Below, in pieces: positions 46,059 to 54,290 of a stretch of 64,000 nt of DNA. The stretch covers positions 62,001-126,000 of the forward strand of contig NZ_OY764209.1 in assembly GCF_963668165.1 (NCBI RefSeq), written 5' to 3'. The stretch's first letter is position 1. The number at the start of each line of letters is the position of its first letter. The position numbers were made by a program, and so were the translations under genes. Under the pieces are notes generated by a model. The model worked only from the letters and a program-made list of their open reading frames with translations, did not search any database and had not been told where the DNA came from. Source of the stretch: Marispirochaeta sp. (GTDB taxonomy: Bacteria > Spirochaetota > Spirochaetia > JC444 > Marispirochaetaceae).

Positions 46059-46766
46059 CTAAACCTCTTTTTCAGAGGACATCGATTTACGAATGTCATT
46101 GAGGGCATTATTCAGATGAAGAGTCATGGCCTCTTCTGCTTTTCGCGGATCTCGTGCAACAATCGCGTCGATAACTTCCGTATGTTCACATACTGTTTTT
46201 TCTATACGCCCCGGCGTATGGAGGCTGGAAATCCATCCTTCGGAAAGGGAATCAGTCATGGCCTTCATCAGGAAATAGAGAGTCCTGTTCTTTGTCGCTT
46301 TGGCAAGCAGACGGTGAAACTCCTCGTCGCACTTGATGATACCGGCGGTGTTTTTACTTTTGGAAAGCTGTTCAAACTTATTGCAGACACTCCGCAATGC
46401 TTCAATATCCTGTTCGTCCGCCTTAAGAGCAGCATAGGCAGCCGCCTTTGGATCGATCATCAGCCTGACCTCAAAGTGCTCCACGATGGACTGTTCATTG
46501 CTCTTAAGCCATCCGGAAAAAGCTGTAAAGGTTTCTTCCAGGGAGTCAGTAATAAAAATACCTCTGCCATGTTCCACCCGGACTCTTCCCACTGCTTCCA
46601 GAATACGAATCGCTTCCCGAATTGATGAACGGCTGACTTTAAGCCTGGTACAAAGCTGGTTCTCGGAATAGAACTTGTCTCCCGGTTTAAAACCGTCGGT
46701 TTCAATCATCTCTTTAACGGCGTCAATAACCTGCTCTGATAACCGTATCTTCGTAATAGGTTCCAT
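46059..46766 (-). CDS. GntR-family regulator (FadR subfamily)
   Basis: 235 residues. N-terminal winged helix (LSEQVIDAVKEMIE, YSENQLCTRLKVSRSSIREAIRIL), then a helical FCD ligand domain with metal-type residues D/H (EEFHRLLAKATKN; HTEVIDAIVARD). GAGGAG before the ATG at 46766 decides the start over 46814. It is first gene of the operon with MBL, TRAP and SDR genes and is the likely repressor, released by the transported acid. Confidence 0.9.
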   Translation of the reverse strand: MEPITKIRLSEQVIDAVKEMIETDGFKPGDKFYSENQLCTRLKVSRSSIREAIRILEAVGRVRVEHGRGIFITDSLEETFTAFSGWLKSNEQSIVEHFEVRLMIDPKAAAYAALKADEQDIEALRSVCNKFEQLSKSKNTAGIIKCDEEFHRLLAKATKNRTLYFLMKAMTDSLSEGWISSLHTPGRIEKTVCEHTEVIDAIVARDPRKAEEAMTLHLNNALNDIRKSMSSEKEV

Positions 46767-46790
46767 GGAACTCCTCTTCTGATCAACTCG

Positions 46791-46819
46791 TATGTTGATA
46801 TACTCATCAGACAAGTCAA
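46791..46819 (-). promoter_or_regulatory. Promoter and operator candidate of the GntR-TRAP operon
   Basis: On the minus strand TTGACT (46819-46814), 17 bases, AACATA (46796-46791). TTGTCTGATGA (46814-46804) in the spacer differs by one base from the T-N-G-T-N3-A-C-N-A FadR-type box, consistent with autorepression. Confidence 0.45.
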
Positions 46820-46947
46820 TTATATGGTGACCTTTTTAATTCGTCAAGAAAAACTTCATGGCAAAGGCAAAAACATTTTGAGGGCTTGATGCACGGACCA
46901 TTCTCCCCTATTCTTTTCTGGCAGCATAAGGTTATGGGGAGAATGCA

Positions 46948-47922
46948 GTGAGAATACTGATACTGGGCGGCGCGGGGTACATTGGCAGTCATGTTGTCAG
47001 GGAGTTTCTGGACAATGGAGCGGAGGTAACGGTCTTCGACAACCTTTCCTCGGGACTGCGGGAAAACCTGTTCCCGGAAGCCGCCTTTGTTCATGGATCT
47101 ATCCTTGATTATGATTCCCTGCGCAGAGCAATGTCTGAGGGATTTGACGCCATGGTTCACCTGGCAGCCTTTAAAGCCGCCGGTGAGTCCATGATTGCCC
47201 CGGAAAAGTACTCGGTAAATAACATTTCCGGGACAATCAATATTCTGAATGCAGCGGCAGAAACCGGAATCCGGCGGTTCATTTTTTCGTCCTCCGCCGC
47301 GGTCTACGGCGAGCCGGAGTACCTGCCTATTGATGAAAACCATCCTTTGAATCCGGAAAACTACTACGGTTTTACCAAACTGGAGATAGAACGCATTCTT
47401 TCCTGGTATGACCAGCTTAAAGAGATTAAGTTTGCCGCCCTCCGCTATTTTAACGCCGCGGGATACGACCCCACAGGACGCATTACCGGACTTGAACAAA
47501 ATCCTGCTAATCTTCTGCCGATAATTATGGAGGTAGCTGCCGGTACCCGTCCTGCCCTTTCAATCTTTGGTGACGACTACAACACCCCCGATGGAACCGG
47601 GATACGGGACTATGTGCATGTAAGCGACCTGGCAGCAGCGCACTACCAGGCTTTCCGTTACCTTGAAGCAAAAAACACATCCCTGACGGTTAACCTGGGC
47701 AGCGAGAGCGGTTTGAGCGTGCGTGAGATTCTTGATACGGCCCGGCGCATTACCGGAAAAGAGATACCCGCCAGGGTGGCCCCGCGGCGTCCGGGAGATC
47801 CGGCCAAACTGGTCGCATCATCCCGTCTGGCCCGGGAACGCCTCGGCTGGAAGGCTTTACACAGCGATGTCGAAAGCCTGGCGGCCACTTCCTGGCAAGT
47901 GTATAAATCGGCTGATGCCTAG
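46948..47922 (+). CDS. galE: UDP-glucose 4-epimerase
   Basis: 324 residues from GTG with GGGGAG upstream. NAD-binding GGAGYIGSHV, catalytic SSSAAVYG and YYGFTK (Tyr-x3-Lys). It interconverts UDP-glucose and UDP-galactose for sugar use and glycan synthesis. The 4-bp CTAG at its 3' end is shared with the stop of the convergent dihydroorotate dehydrogenase-like gene. Confidence 0.93.
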   Translation: MRILILGGAGYIGSHVVREFLDNGAEVTVFDNLSSGLRENLFPEAAFVHGSILDYDSLRRAMSEGFDAMVHLAAFKAAGESMIAPEKYSVNNISGTINILNAAAETGIRRFIFSSSAAVYGEPEYLPIDENHPLNPENYYGFTKLEIERILSWYDQLKEIKFAALRYFNAAGYDPTGRITGLEQNPANLLPIIMEVAAGTRPALSIFGDDYNTPDGTGIRDYVHVSDLAAAHYQAFRYLEAKNTSLTVNLGSESGLSVREILDTARRITGKEIPARVAPRRPGDPAKLVASSRLARERLGWKALHSDVESLAATSWQVYKSADA

Positions 47923-48917
47923 GGACGTACAATATACTCCCAGGGATTCAGCAACAAGCGTACATACTGGGAACGTTTATAGATTTTCGGATCCTTGTTA
48001 TTCCGGGCGTCAAGGCTTCCTCGAAAATCCTTTATGGATTCAAAGCCCTTGGAACGCATCCAGCGCTTAAGCTCATCGTTAATTTCACCTATAAGGTCCA
48101 TGGAGTTGCGGTAAATGCCGGTGACGATCTGTACGGCGTCAGCTCCGGCCAGAATCTCCTTTTTTACCGTGTCTGCTTTTTCTATTCCTCCGGAAGCGCA
48201 GATGGAAGCGCCAATTTCACCTGACAGAAGCCCGGCAAAGCGCAGAGGCAGCTGATACTCGTTACCGGTACTTAGATTGTAGCGGTATTCGTTCTGCAGT
48301 TTTACAGGGTCAATATCGGGCTGGAAAAAACGATTAAACAGCACGACTCCTTCAACCCCGGCCTTATCCATGCGTTTGATAACGTTAAGCGGATTAGTGT
48401 AATGAGGGCTTAATTTAACAGAGACAGGGACTGATATGGTTTTTACTACCTCCCGTACAATTTCGACCTGTTCGTCTTCAATCTGAGATGCCGTAAGATC
48501 CGGATTTGTCGGCAGGGAGTAAAAATTGAGTTCCAGAGCATCTGCCCCTGCCTCAGCCAGTTTCTGTGCCCAGGAAACCCAGGTCGGACGGTTTACGGCA
48601 TTGAGGCTCGCGATTACCGGAATATCCAGGGCCTCTTTTGCTTTGCGGACCCAGACAAGGTGCTCCTCTGCACCGGAAAACTCCAGGTCAGGAAAGATGT
48701 CGGTCATTTCCGCGTGCCAGTCATCATACTGGACCATGTCTTCATCGTGGCGGTAGTGCTGCAGCTGAATCTGCTCTTCGAAAAGGGATGAGACAACAAC
48801 CGCACCGGCACCCGCCTTCTCCGCCTTTTTTATTGAGTCAATGTCGCTGGTTAAGCGTGAAGCACCTACTATAACCGGGGATTTCAGTTCAAGACCGCAA
48901 TAGCGTGTTTCGATCAT
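47919..48917 (-). CDS. Dihydroorotate dehydrogenase-like flavoprotein
   Basis: 332 residues, FMN-dependent TIM barrel resembling class 1 PyrD (CGLELKSPVIVGASRLT; LELNFYSLPTNPD; VPVSVKLSPHYTNP; GADAVQIVTG). The catalytic base region and the long insertions differ from true PyrD, and genomes with this protein usually have a separate pyrD, so the substrate is unclear. AGGAG lies before the ATG. It converges on galE. Confidence 0.85.
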   Translation of the reverse strand: MIETRYCGLELKSPVIVGASRLTSDIDSIKKAEKAGAGAVVVSSLFEEQIQLQHYRHDEDMVQYDDWHAEMTDIFPDLEFSGAEEHLVWVRKAKEALDIPVIASLNAVNRPTWVSWAQKLAEAGADALELNFYSLPTNPDLTASQIEDEQVEIVREVVKTISVPVSVKLSPHYTNPLNVIKRMDKAGVEGVVLFNRFFQPDIDPVKLQNEYRYNLSTGNEYQLPLRFAGLLSGEIGASICASGGIEKADTVKKEILAGADAVQIVTGIYRNSMDLIGEINDELKRWMRSKGFESIKDFRGSLDARNNKDPKIYKRSQYVRLLLNPWEYIVRP

Positions 48918-48995
48918 CTCTGCTACTCCTTATTCCTTAGCTTTCTGATATGTTTAAAGTTCTTTATGCTTATACTAATAGTCAAGTATAAACCA

Positions 48996-49024
48996 AAAAA
49001 AACCCGTTCCTCTCCGGAACGGGC
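48996..49024 (-). terminator. Terminator of the peroxiredoxin gene
   Basis: CCCGTTCC/GGAACGGG with a five-base loop, followed on the minus strand by eight T. Strong rho-independent terminator. Confidence 0.93.
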
Positions 49025-49046
49025 AACAATTCGATACGGTTAAGCA

Positions 49047-49694
49047 TTACAGCTCTTTATGACAGAACCACCAGTCGTAACCTTCATATTTGGAAAGCCG
49101 CTTAGCCGCCTCTTCGGTATTTCCGGGAGGAGGAATGATGACCCGGTCGCCGATCAACTCGTTCTCCGGCCATCCGGCGGGAATGGCAACTCCTTTAGAA
49201 TCGGAAATCTGCAAAGCTTTTACGGCGCGGACAACTTCGTCCATATTACGACCGATTTCCTGAGGGTAGTACAGAACAAGGCGAACCTTTCCCTCAGGGT
49301 CTCCAACAAATACAGCCCGCACAGTATTTGTACCTTTTCCGGGATGCAGCATTCCCATTTTGGCGGCAATCGCATCGTTTGCGGCAACAATCGGATAGGT
49401 TATCTCGACGTCAAGCTTTTCCTTAATCCATTCAACCCATTTGATATGGCTGAATACCTGGTCCACCGACATGCCGATCAGCTTTACTTCCAGCTCATTG
49501 AACTGATCAATACGCTTCTGAAAAGCGACAAATTCAGTAGTACAAACGGGAGTAAAATCAGCGGGATGACTGAAGAGAACAAACCAGCTTCCTTTAAAAT
49601 CACCTGGAATATTCATAGGTCCATGGGTGGTATTCACCTTCAACTCCGGAAAATCATCGCCTAATAAAGGCATAGTTACAACATGTTCGTCCAT
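49047..49694 (-). CDS. Peroxiredoxin (1-Cys/Prx6 type)
   Basis: 215 residues from the ATG at 49694, which has AGGAGG. Peroxidatic Cys in [12 protein letters not shown], Arg in [10 protein letters not shown], and the long C-terminal domain of the Prx6 group with WWFCHKEL at the end; that terminal Cys could act as resolving cysteine. It reduces H2O2 and organic peroxides. The frame extends to 49826 but lacks family similarity there. The promoter carries a PerR/Fur-like palindrome. Confidence 0.93.
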   Translation of the reverse strand: MDEHVVTMPLLGDDFPELKVNTTHGPMNIPGDFKGSWFVLFSHPADFTPVCTTEFVAFQKRIDQFNELEVKLIGMSVDQVFSHIKWVEWIKEKLDVEITYPIVAANDAIAAKMGMLHPGKGTNTVRAVFVGDPEGKVRLVLYYPQEIGRNMDEVVRAVKALQISDSKGVAIPAGWPENELIGDRVIIPPPGNTEEAAKRLSKYEGYDWWFCHKEL

Positions 49695-49742
49695 CGCATT
49701 CCTCCTGATAGTGTGCAGACTTTCCCTTATCGGGACAACTAA

Positions 49743-49771
49743 ATAGTAATAGTTATCATTACTTCTGTCAA
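49743..49771 (-). promoter_or_regulatory. Peroxiredoxin promoter with PerR/Fur-like box in the spacer
   Basis: On the minus strand TTGACA (49771-49766), 17 bases, TACTAT (49748-49743). The spacer holds GTAAT-GATAACT-ATTAC (49762-49746), an A+T-rich inverted repeat that resembles PerR/Fur boxes. A bound repressor would cover both hexamers. Confidence 0.65.
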
Positions 49772-49882
49772 TTAGACCATCCTGATTTCTTATAAATTTT
49801 GTTGAGTTGCAAGAGACGGCTTCCACCGCTACAATAGAGACAACTCCAGCGACTGGAGTTATTGATCAAAAAGGAAGGGATT

Positions 49883-51055
49883 ATGGAAAAAGGAATGGCT
49901 CATATAATCTCCGGATTAGATGACATTGAAGAGCGTGTCCGGGACTTACGCGAAATAATCCTTGCCAATCTGGTCATGCTTTCGGAAATTCCCGCTCCGA
50001 CCTTCAGTGAAGCCGCACGCATGGAGTTCCTGGTAAACCGTTTTACGGAACTGCAGTTGCTGAACTGCTCCACCGACGAGGTCGGAAACGGGCTGGGCAT
50101 CATTCCCGGAGAAACCGGAGATCGGAACATCCTGATCGTGGGCCACATGGACACGGTCTTCGACACCAAGGTGGACCATACCATAACCGTTGAACCCCGC
50201 CGTATAATCGGCCCGGGGGTCGGGGACAACGGTCTGGGACTGGCGGTTATAGCAACCCTTCCTCTGGTCCTGCAGCATTTGAACATAAAACCGAAAAGCA
50301 ACATTATTCTGATGGGAAGCGCCCAATCCCTTGGAATGGGTAACATCCGGGGACTGCGTTTCTTTCTTGACCACACAGACCTTCCGATTAATGCCGGGAT
50401 CTGTGTTGAGGGAGTAAAACTGGGAAGGATTTCCTACTCTTCCATAGGAATGATGCGCTGCGGCATCAGTTTCTCGGTTCCTGAACAGTATGACTGGACC
50501 CGATTCGGTGCAGTCGGTGCAATAGTAACAATAAATGACGCCATAAACCGCATTCTCGAGATTCCCCTTCCTAAACGTCCAAAAACCAATATAGTTCTCG
50601 GATCCATTACCGGAGGTACCGGTTTCAACACCATAGCAACCCAGGCCTCCTTAAAGTTCGAAATTCGCTCTGAATCAAACAGAATGGTAAAGAATATCGG
50701 CCAGAAGACGGAATATATTGCCCACGAAGTCGCGAGCCATTCAGGTGCGGATGTGGATTTCCGCATCTACGCCCAGCGAAGGACGGGGGGTATATCATTC
50801 TCCCATCCTATGGCCCGAACCACCCGGGAGATCATGAAATCTTTGGATATTCTGCCGAGAATAACCCCGTCAACATCCGAACTCTCCGCTTTTATCGATA
50901 AGAGGATTCCTGCGGTGACCCTGGGACTTACCAACGGGGAGAATCTGAACCAGATCAATGAGTCAATTGATATAGAGCCTGTATTCAAAGGAATAGCCCA
51001 GCTTTTGGGGCTTATTCTTGCCATCGACGGAGGACACTGTGACGAACCTAAATGA
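49883..51055 (+). CDS. M20-like peptidase homologue lacking catalytic residues
   Basis: 390 residues from the ATG with GGAAGGG upstream. The M20 fold is recognisable (GHMDTVFD with H88 and D90; GVGDNGLG with D115; E176), but the Glu-Glu pair (base and metal ligand) is replaced by Gln148-Ser149 in GSAQSLGMG, and the C-terminal metal His is replaced by Asn in NGENLNQINE. It is therefore probably not an active metallopeptidase. Its 3' end overlaps the next gene by 17 bases, implying a joint role. Confidence 0.8.
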   Translation: MEKGMAHIISGLDDIEERVRDLREIILANLVMLSEIPAPTFSEAARMEFLVNRFTELQLLNCSTDEVGNGLGIIPGETGDRNILIVGHMDTVFDTKVDHTITVEPRRIIGPGVGDNGLGLAVIATLPLVLQHLNIKPKSNIILMGSAQSLGMGNIRGLRFFLDHTDLPINAGICVEGVKLGRISYSSIGMMRCGISFSVPEQYDWTRFGAVGAIVTINDAINRILEIPLPKRPKTNIVLGSITGGTGFNTIATQASLKFEIRSESNRMVKNIGQKTEYIAHEVASHSGADVDFRIYAQRRTGGISFSHPMARTTREIMKSLDILPRITPSTSELSAFIDKRIPAVTLGLTNGENLNQINESIDIEPVFKGIAQLLGLILAIDGGHCDEPK

Positions 51056-52064
51056 ATGGCTCAATAAGAACACCTATCACCATTCACAGTTCTGGGACCT
51101 GAAGCAGCTGGTAAAGGAAAAGGAAAAACAGGGAATAACGGTTTCCCTCTGTATTCCGACCCTCAATGAAGAAAAGACAATCGGTAAAGAAATAGTCGTT
51201 TTCAAATCAGAACTGGTCAACCGCTACCCGTTACTGGACGAAATCGCGGTCATCGATTCAGGCAGTGATGATAAAACCCTGGAGGTAGCAGCATCCTTCG
51301 GCGCAGACACCTACATGAGTTCTGATATTCTGCCTGGGCTGGATCCAAAACGGGGCAAAGGAGAAAACCTCTGGAAGGCCATATATCAGCTTAAGGGTGA
51401 CATAATCGTCTACATCGACGCTGACATCAAGAATATTCATCCCCGTTTTGTCTACGGCCTGGTGGCACCCCTGATCTACCGGCCGGAGGTAAAATACGTT
51501 AAGGCCTTTTACGACCGGCCTCTGGCCTTCAGTCAGGGGGTCAGACCCTCCGGCGGCGGCCGGGTAACGGAAATCCTGGTCCGTCCGCTGTTCAGCCTTT
51601 TTCTGCCGGAACTGAGTGCTATAATCCAGCCTTTAAGCGGCGAATACGCTGTTCGCCGGGAGGTCCTGGAGCAAATCCCCTTTCCTATCGGCTACGGGGT
51701 GGAAACGAGTCATCTGATAGATGTGCATCAGCTCTACGGCATGAGCGCCTTTGCACAGACTGATCTTGATCAGCGGGTCCACCGTAATCAGCAGACCCGT
51801 TCTCTGGGGAGAATGTCCTTTGGAATACTTCAGACATTCCTTTCCCGGCTGCAGAAGCTGGAAATAATCGGGGATCTTCCGCCGTTGGAAACGGTACTGC
51901 GTCAGTTTCAGGTACATGATGAACGCTTCGAAGCTGTTGAGCATCTGATTGTGGAAGAAGAGCGGCCACCCATGCTGGAGGTCCCGGCGTATCAGGGAAA
52001 AAAGGAAGCCCTGCATAAATCCCGCAAAAAAGGAGTAAGGAAAAAGCGCAGCCAGGAAAAATAA
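51039..52064 (+). CDS. gpgS: Glucosyl-3-phosphoglycerate synthase
   Basis: 341 residues from a GTG with GGAGG five bases before it; the frame extends 21 bases further with a TTG. GT-A glycosyltransferase of family GT81: SLCIPTLNEEKTIG, IDSGSDDKT, YIDADI (metal-binding DxD) and SGEYAVRREVLEQIPFPIGYGVE. It links glucose from a nucleotide sugar to 3-phosphoglycerate, the first step to the osmolyte glucosylglycerate. The matching phosphatase GpgP is not seen next to it. The tail is very basic (KSRKKGVRKKRSQEK). An imperfect stem (CAGGGGG/CCCCCTG, 52065-52096) follows. Confidence 0.88.
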   Translation: MTNLNEWLNKNTYHHSQFWDLKQLVKEKEKQGITVSLCIPTLNEEKTIGKEIVVFKSELVNRYPLLDEIAVIDSGSDDKTLEVAASFGADTYMSSDILPGLDPKRGKGENLWKAIYQLKGDIIVYIDADIKNIHPRFVYGLVAPLIYRPEVKYVKAFYDRPLAFSQGVRPSGGGRVTEILVRPLFSLFLPELSAIIQPLSGEYAVRREVLEQIPFPIGYGVETSHLIDVHQLYGMSAFAQTDLDQRVHRNQQTRSLGRMSFGILQTFLSRLQKLEIIGDLPPLETVLRQFQVHDERFEAVEHLIVEEERPPMLEVPAYQGKKEALHKSRKKGVRKKRSQEK

Positions 52065-52133
52065 CAGGGGGCGCGAAACGAAGTCTCAACCCCCTGCCCC
52101 AGCCAGCCGAAAATAAAGCAGGAAGGAAGTTTC

Positions 52134-52592
52134 ATGGAATATGATATGATTTCCGATAAAATCTACTCTTGTTTTTCCGCGGTCCGGGAACAGTATATGT
52201 CCTGCTTTGATCAAACATGGTTCCGCATTCTGCTGGAGGAATGTCCCATGGAAAAGGGGCTCCAGGGAGAAATCAGGGTATTCCTCGACTCCCAGCAGAG
52301 CGAGCTTGAACGAAGTGAACTCGTTCTCTACGGGGTATCTAATCTTGAACACTTTATCCGCCTTATTGAGGCCTATCTTCTGCCAAATATAAAGGAACTC
52401 CTTGGCGTATCGGGACTGAGACCCGACCGGCGTCTTAAAAACCGGGAACAATACCTGCACCACCGCCTTTTGGCAGAGGTTCTGCCCTACAACGTTTCGG
52501 TTTTAAAAAGCCGTGTTCAGGAGCTGAAAGAGGCCGCCGGAACGCGGACCCCGCCGGAACTGCCGGAAATACCGGTATACAGGAGCGCGTAA
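52134..52592 (+). CDS. Hypothetical protein
   Basis: 152 residues, soluble, helical, with three Cys in the first 40 residues (YSCFSAV, MSCFDQ, EECPM). GGAAGGAAG lies before the ATG. The family is not recognised. It follows gpgS after 69 bases and precedes the SMUG1 gene by 54. Confidence 0.65.
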   Translation: MEYDMISDKIYSCFSAVREQYMSCFDQTWFRILLEECPMEKGLQGEIRVFLDSQQSELERSELVLYGVSNLEHFIRLIEAYLLPNIKELLGVSGLRPDRRLKNREQYLHHRLLAEVLPYNVSVLKSRVQELKEAAGTRTPPELPEIPVYRSA

Positions 52593-52646
52593 CTGCCGCC
52601 CGGGTGGGCTTGCGGCCGTCAATTACGAAAGCTATACTCTTGATCA

Positions 52647-53384
52647 ATGGATTTGTATCAACTTACGGAAAAACTTGCCGCAGAAGCGGACACCCTCAAA
52701 TTCAACGGCAGGATCTCCGCGATTTACAACCCTCTACAATATGCACAAGAACCTCATCTGGCGTATATTACAAAATACGGAGCCGGCAGAAAAAAGGTAC
52801 TTTTCCTGGGAATGAATCCCGGCCCCTGGGGAATGGCCCAGACCGGAGTACCGTTCGGGGAGATTAGCGCAGTCCGGGACTGGCTCGGTATTGACGGTGC
52901 AGTCAACCGACCGGAACACGAGCATCCGAAGCGGCCGATAGAAGGTTTCTCCTGTCAAAAGAGTGAAGTCAGCGGCCGGCGGCTGTGGGGCCTGTTCCGG
53001 GAACAGTTTGGGGCTCCCGAGGCCTTTTTCCATGAACACTACGTGGCCAATTACTGCCCCCTCGTTTTCATGGAGGAGTCCGGCAAGAACCTGACTCCCG
53101 ACAAACTCCCGGCCCGGGAGGCATCGGAGCTCTATACCATCTGTGACCGCTATATTTCTGGGCTTATTGAACTGATGAGCCCGGAGTTCCTGATAGGGAT
53201 CGGCAAATTTGCAGCGAAGCGCCTGTCAATCGTTGCTGAAGCCATGCCGGTAGATATGATTCGGGGCGTTACCATCGATTCAGTACTTCATCCAAGCCCC
53301 GCAAGCCCTGCTGCCAACCGCGGCTGGGCAGAAGCGGCCAGAAAAAAACTCTATTCCATCGGGATCTGGAAACACGAAGATTAA
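52647..53384 (+). CDS. SMUG1-type uracil-DNA glycosylase
   Basis: 245 residues. Motif 1 GMNPGPWGMAQTGVPFGE and motif 2 HPSPASPAANRGW are the SMUG1 signatures (water-activating Asn; His/Pro minor-groove loop). It removes uracil and 5-hydroxymethyluracil from DNA. SMUG1 is typical of animals and is found in a scattered set of bacteria, so horizontal transfer is likely somewhere in its history. Its stop overlaps the Nudix start by one base. Confidence 0.92.
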   Translation: MDLYQLTEKLAAEADTLKFNGRISAIYNPLQYAQEPHLAYITKYGAGRKKVLFLGMNPGPWGMAQTGVPFGEISAVRDWLGIDGAVNRPEHEHPKRPIEGFSCQKSEVSGRRLWGLFREQFGAPEAFFHEHYVANYCPLVFMEESGKNLTPDKLPAREASELYTICDRYISGLIELMSPEFLIGIGKFAAKRLSIVAEAMPVDMIRGVTIDSVLHPSPASPAANRGWAEAARKKLYSIGIWKHED

Positions 53385-54160
53385 TGATCAACGCGGACAG
53401 GTCCTTCCCGGCCGGTATCGAGGATCAGCTGTACAATACAGATCATAAGAGACTGACCACAACATCAGTGCCGGTGACGGGTTTATCGGCGGTTCTTTTT
53501 CTTCTGACATATAACCGGCATAACGAATTGTCCCTGGTTCTTACAAAACGTTCGCCCCTGGTATCTCAACCCGGTGACCTCTGTAGCCCCGGGGGACGGA
53601 TTGCCGGAATTCCGGACCACTTTATAAGCAGTGTGCTGCTTCTGCCGCGAACACCTCTGCGCCGCTGGCGCAATTGGCAGCGAATGCGCAGGGAGGACCC
53701 GCGAAATGCCGCAAGACTCGCCCTGATAGTATCGGCTGCCTTGCGGGAAAGCTGGGAAGAGATCCGCCTGAATCCTTTCCGGGTACGGCTGTTAGGCACT
53801 TTATCCCCCAGACAGCTTTCTGTTTTTGACAAGACAATCTACCCCATTTGCGCATGGACCCGCAGTGCCCGCGGATTTAAAGCCAGCAGGGAGGTTGAAA
53901 GTATTCACTTGATCCCGGTTTCTCAGCTTCTTGATCCCCGGCACTACGCCGCCTATTCCATACGTTCGGTTTCGCAGACTTCAGTAAGCAAAGAGACAAT
54001 CTGTTATCGTCATTCCGAAGGAAACAGGCAGGAGATACTCTGGGGTGCCACCCTGGATATCACACTGTCCTTTTTGAAGACCATATACAACTTTGAACCA
54101 CCCGCCAGAAACACCATGCCCCTGGTGGAAGATGTGTTTACCGAGGAGTATTTCAGCTGA
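53384..54160 (+). CDS. Nudix hydrolase (CoA pyrophosphatase-like) with split Nudix box
   Basis: 258 residues. SQPGDLCSPGGR and AALRESWEEIRL are the two halves of the Nudix box of the NudL/CoAse group, but about 50 residues lie between the Gly pair and RExxxEE, where about 14 are usual, so about 36 residues (Arg/Trp-rich: RRWRNWQRMRRE) are inserted. The REx2xEE catalytic residues remain. A hydrolysable nucleoside-diphosphate substrate such as CoA is probable. One-base overlap with the glycosylase gene suggests coupling. Confidence 0.85.
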   Translation: MINADRSFPAGIEDQLYNTDHKRLTTTSVPVTGLSAVLFLLTYNRHNELSLVLTKRSPLVSQPGDLCSPGGRIAGIPDHFISSVLLLPRTPLRRWRNWQRMRREDPRNAARLALIVSAALRESWEEIRLNPFRVRLLGTLSPRQLSVFDKTIYPICAWTRSARGFKASREVESIHLIPVSQLLDPRHYAAYSIRSVSQTSVSKETICYRHSEGNRQEILWGATLDITLSFLKTIYNFEPPARNTMPLVEDVFTEEYFS

Positions 54161-54195
54161 GTGATATTCCCCTATGCCATTCTTACTATTTAGTC

Positions 54196-54257
54196 CGCAA
54201 ACTTTGCATTTTCTTTTTCGAAGATTTGCGCCAACACAATCCTCTTCATGCTATACT
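54196..54257 (+). promoter_or_regulatory. lacI promoter with operator candidates
   Basis: CGCAAACTTTGCATTTTC (54196-54213) contains the palindrome GCAAA-C-TTTGC. AGATTTGCGC (54222-54231) ends 20 bases before TATACT (54252-54257). The same 18-mer and the same box-to-TATA distance occur upstream of iolM, pointing to autoregulation by the LacI protein. Confidence 0.65.
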
Positions 54258-54290
54258 TCATCGTACAACAATCAGGGAGTCGCGAATACT

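Noticed and set aside
54174..54290. N-terminal extension of the LacI regulator
   Set aside because: The family begins at the helix-turn-helix; the extension covers the promoter and operator candidates.
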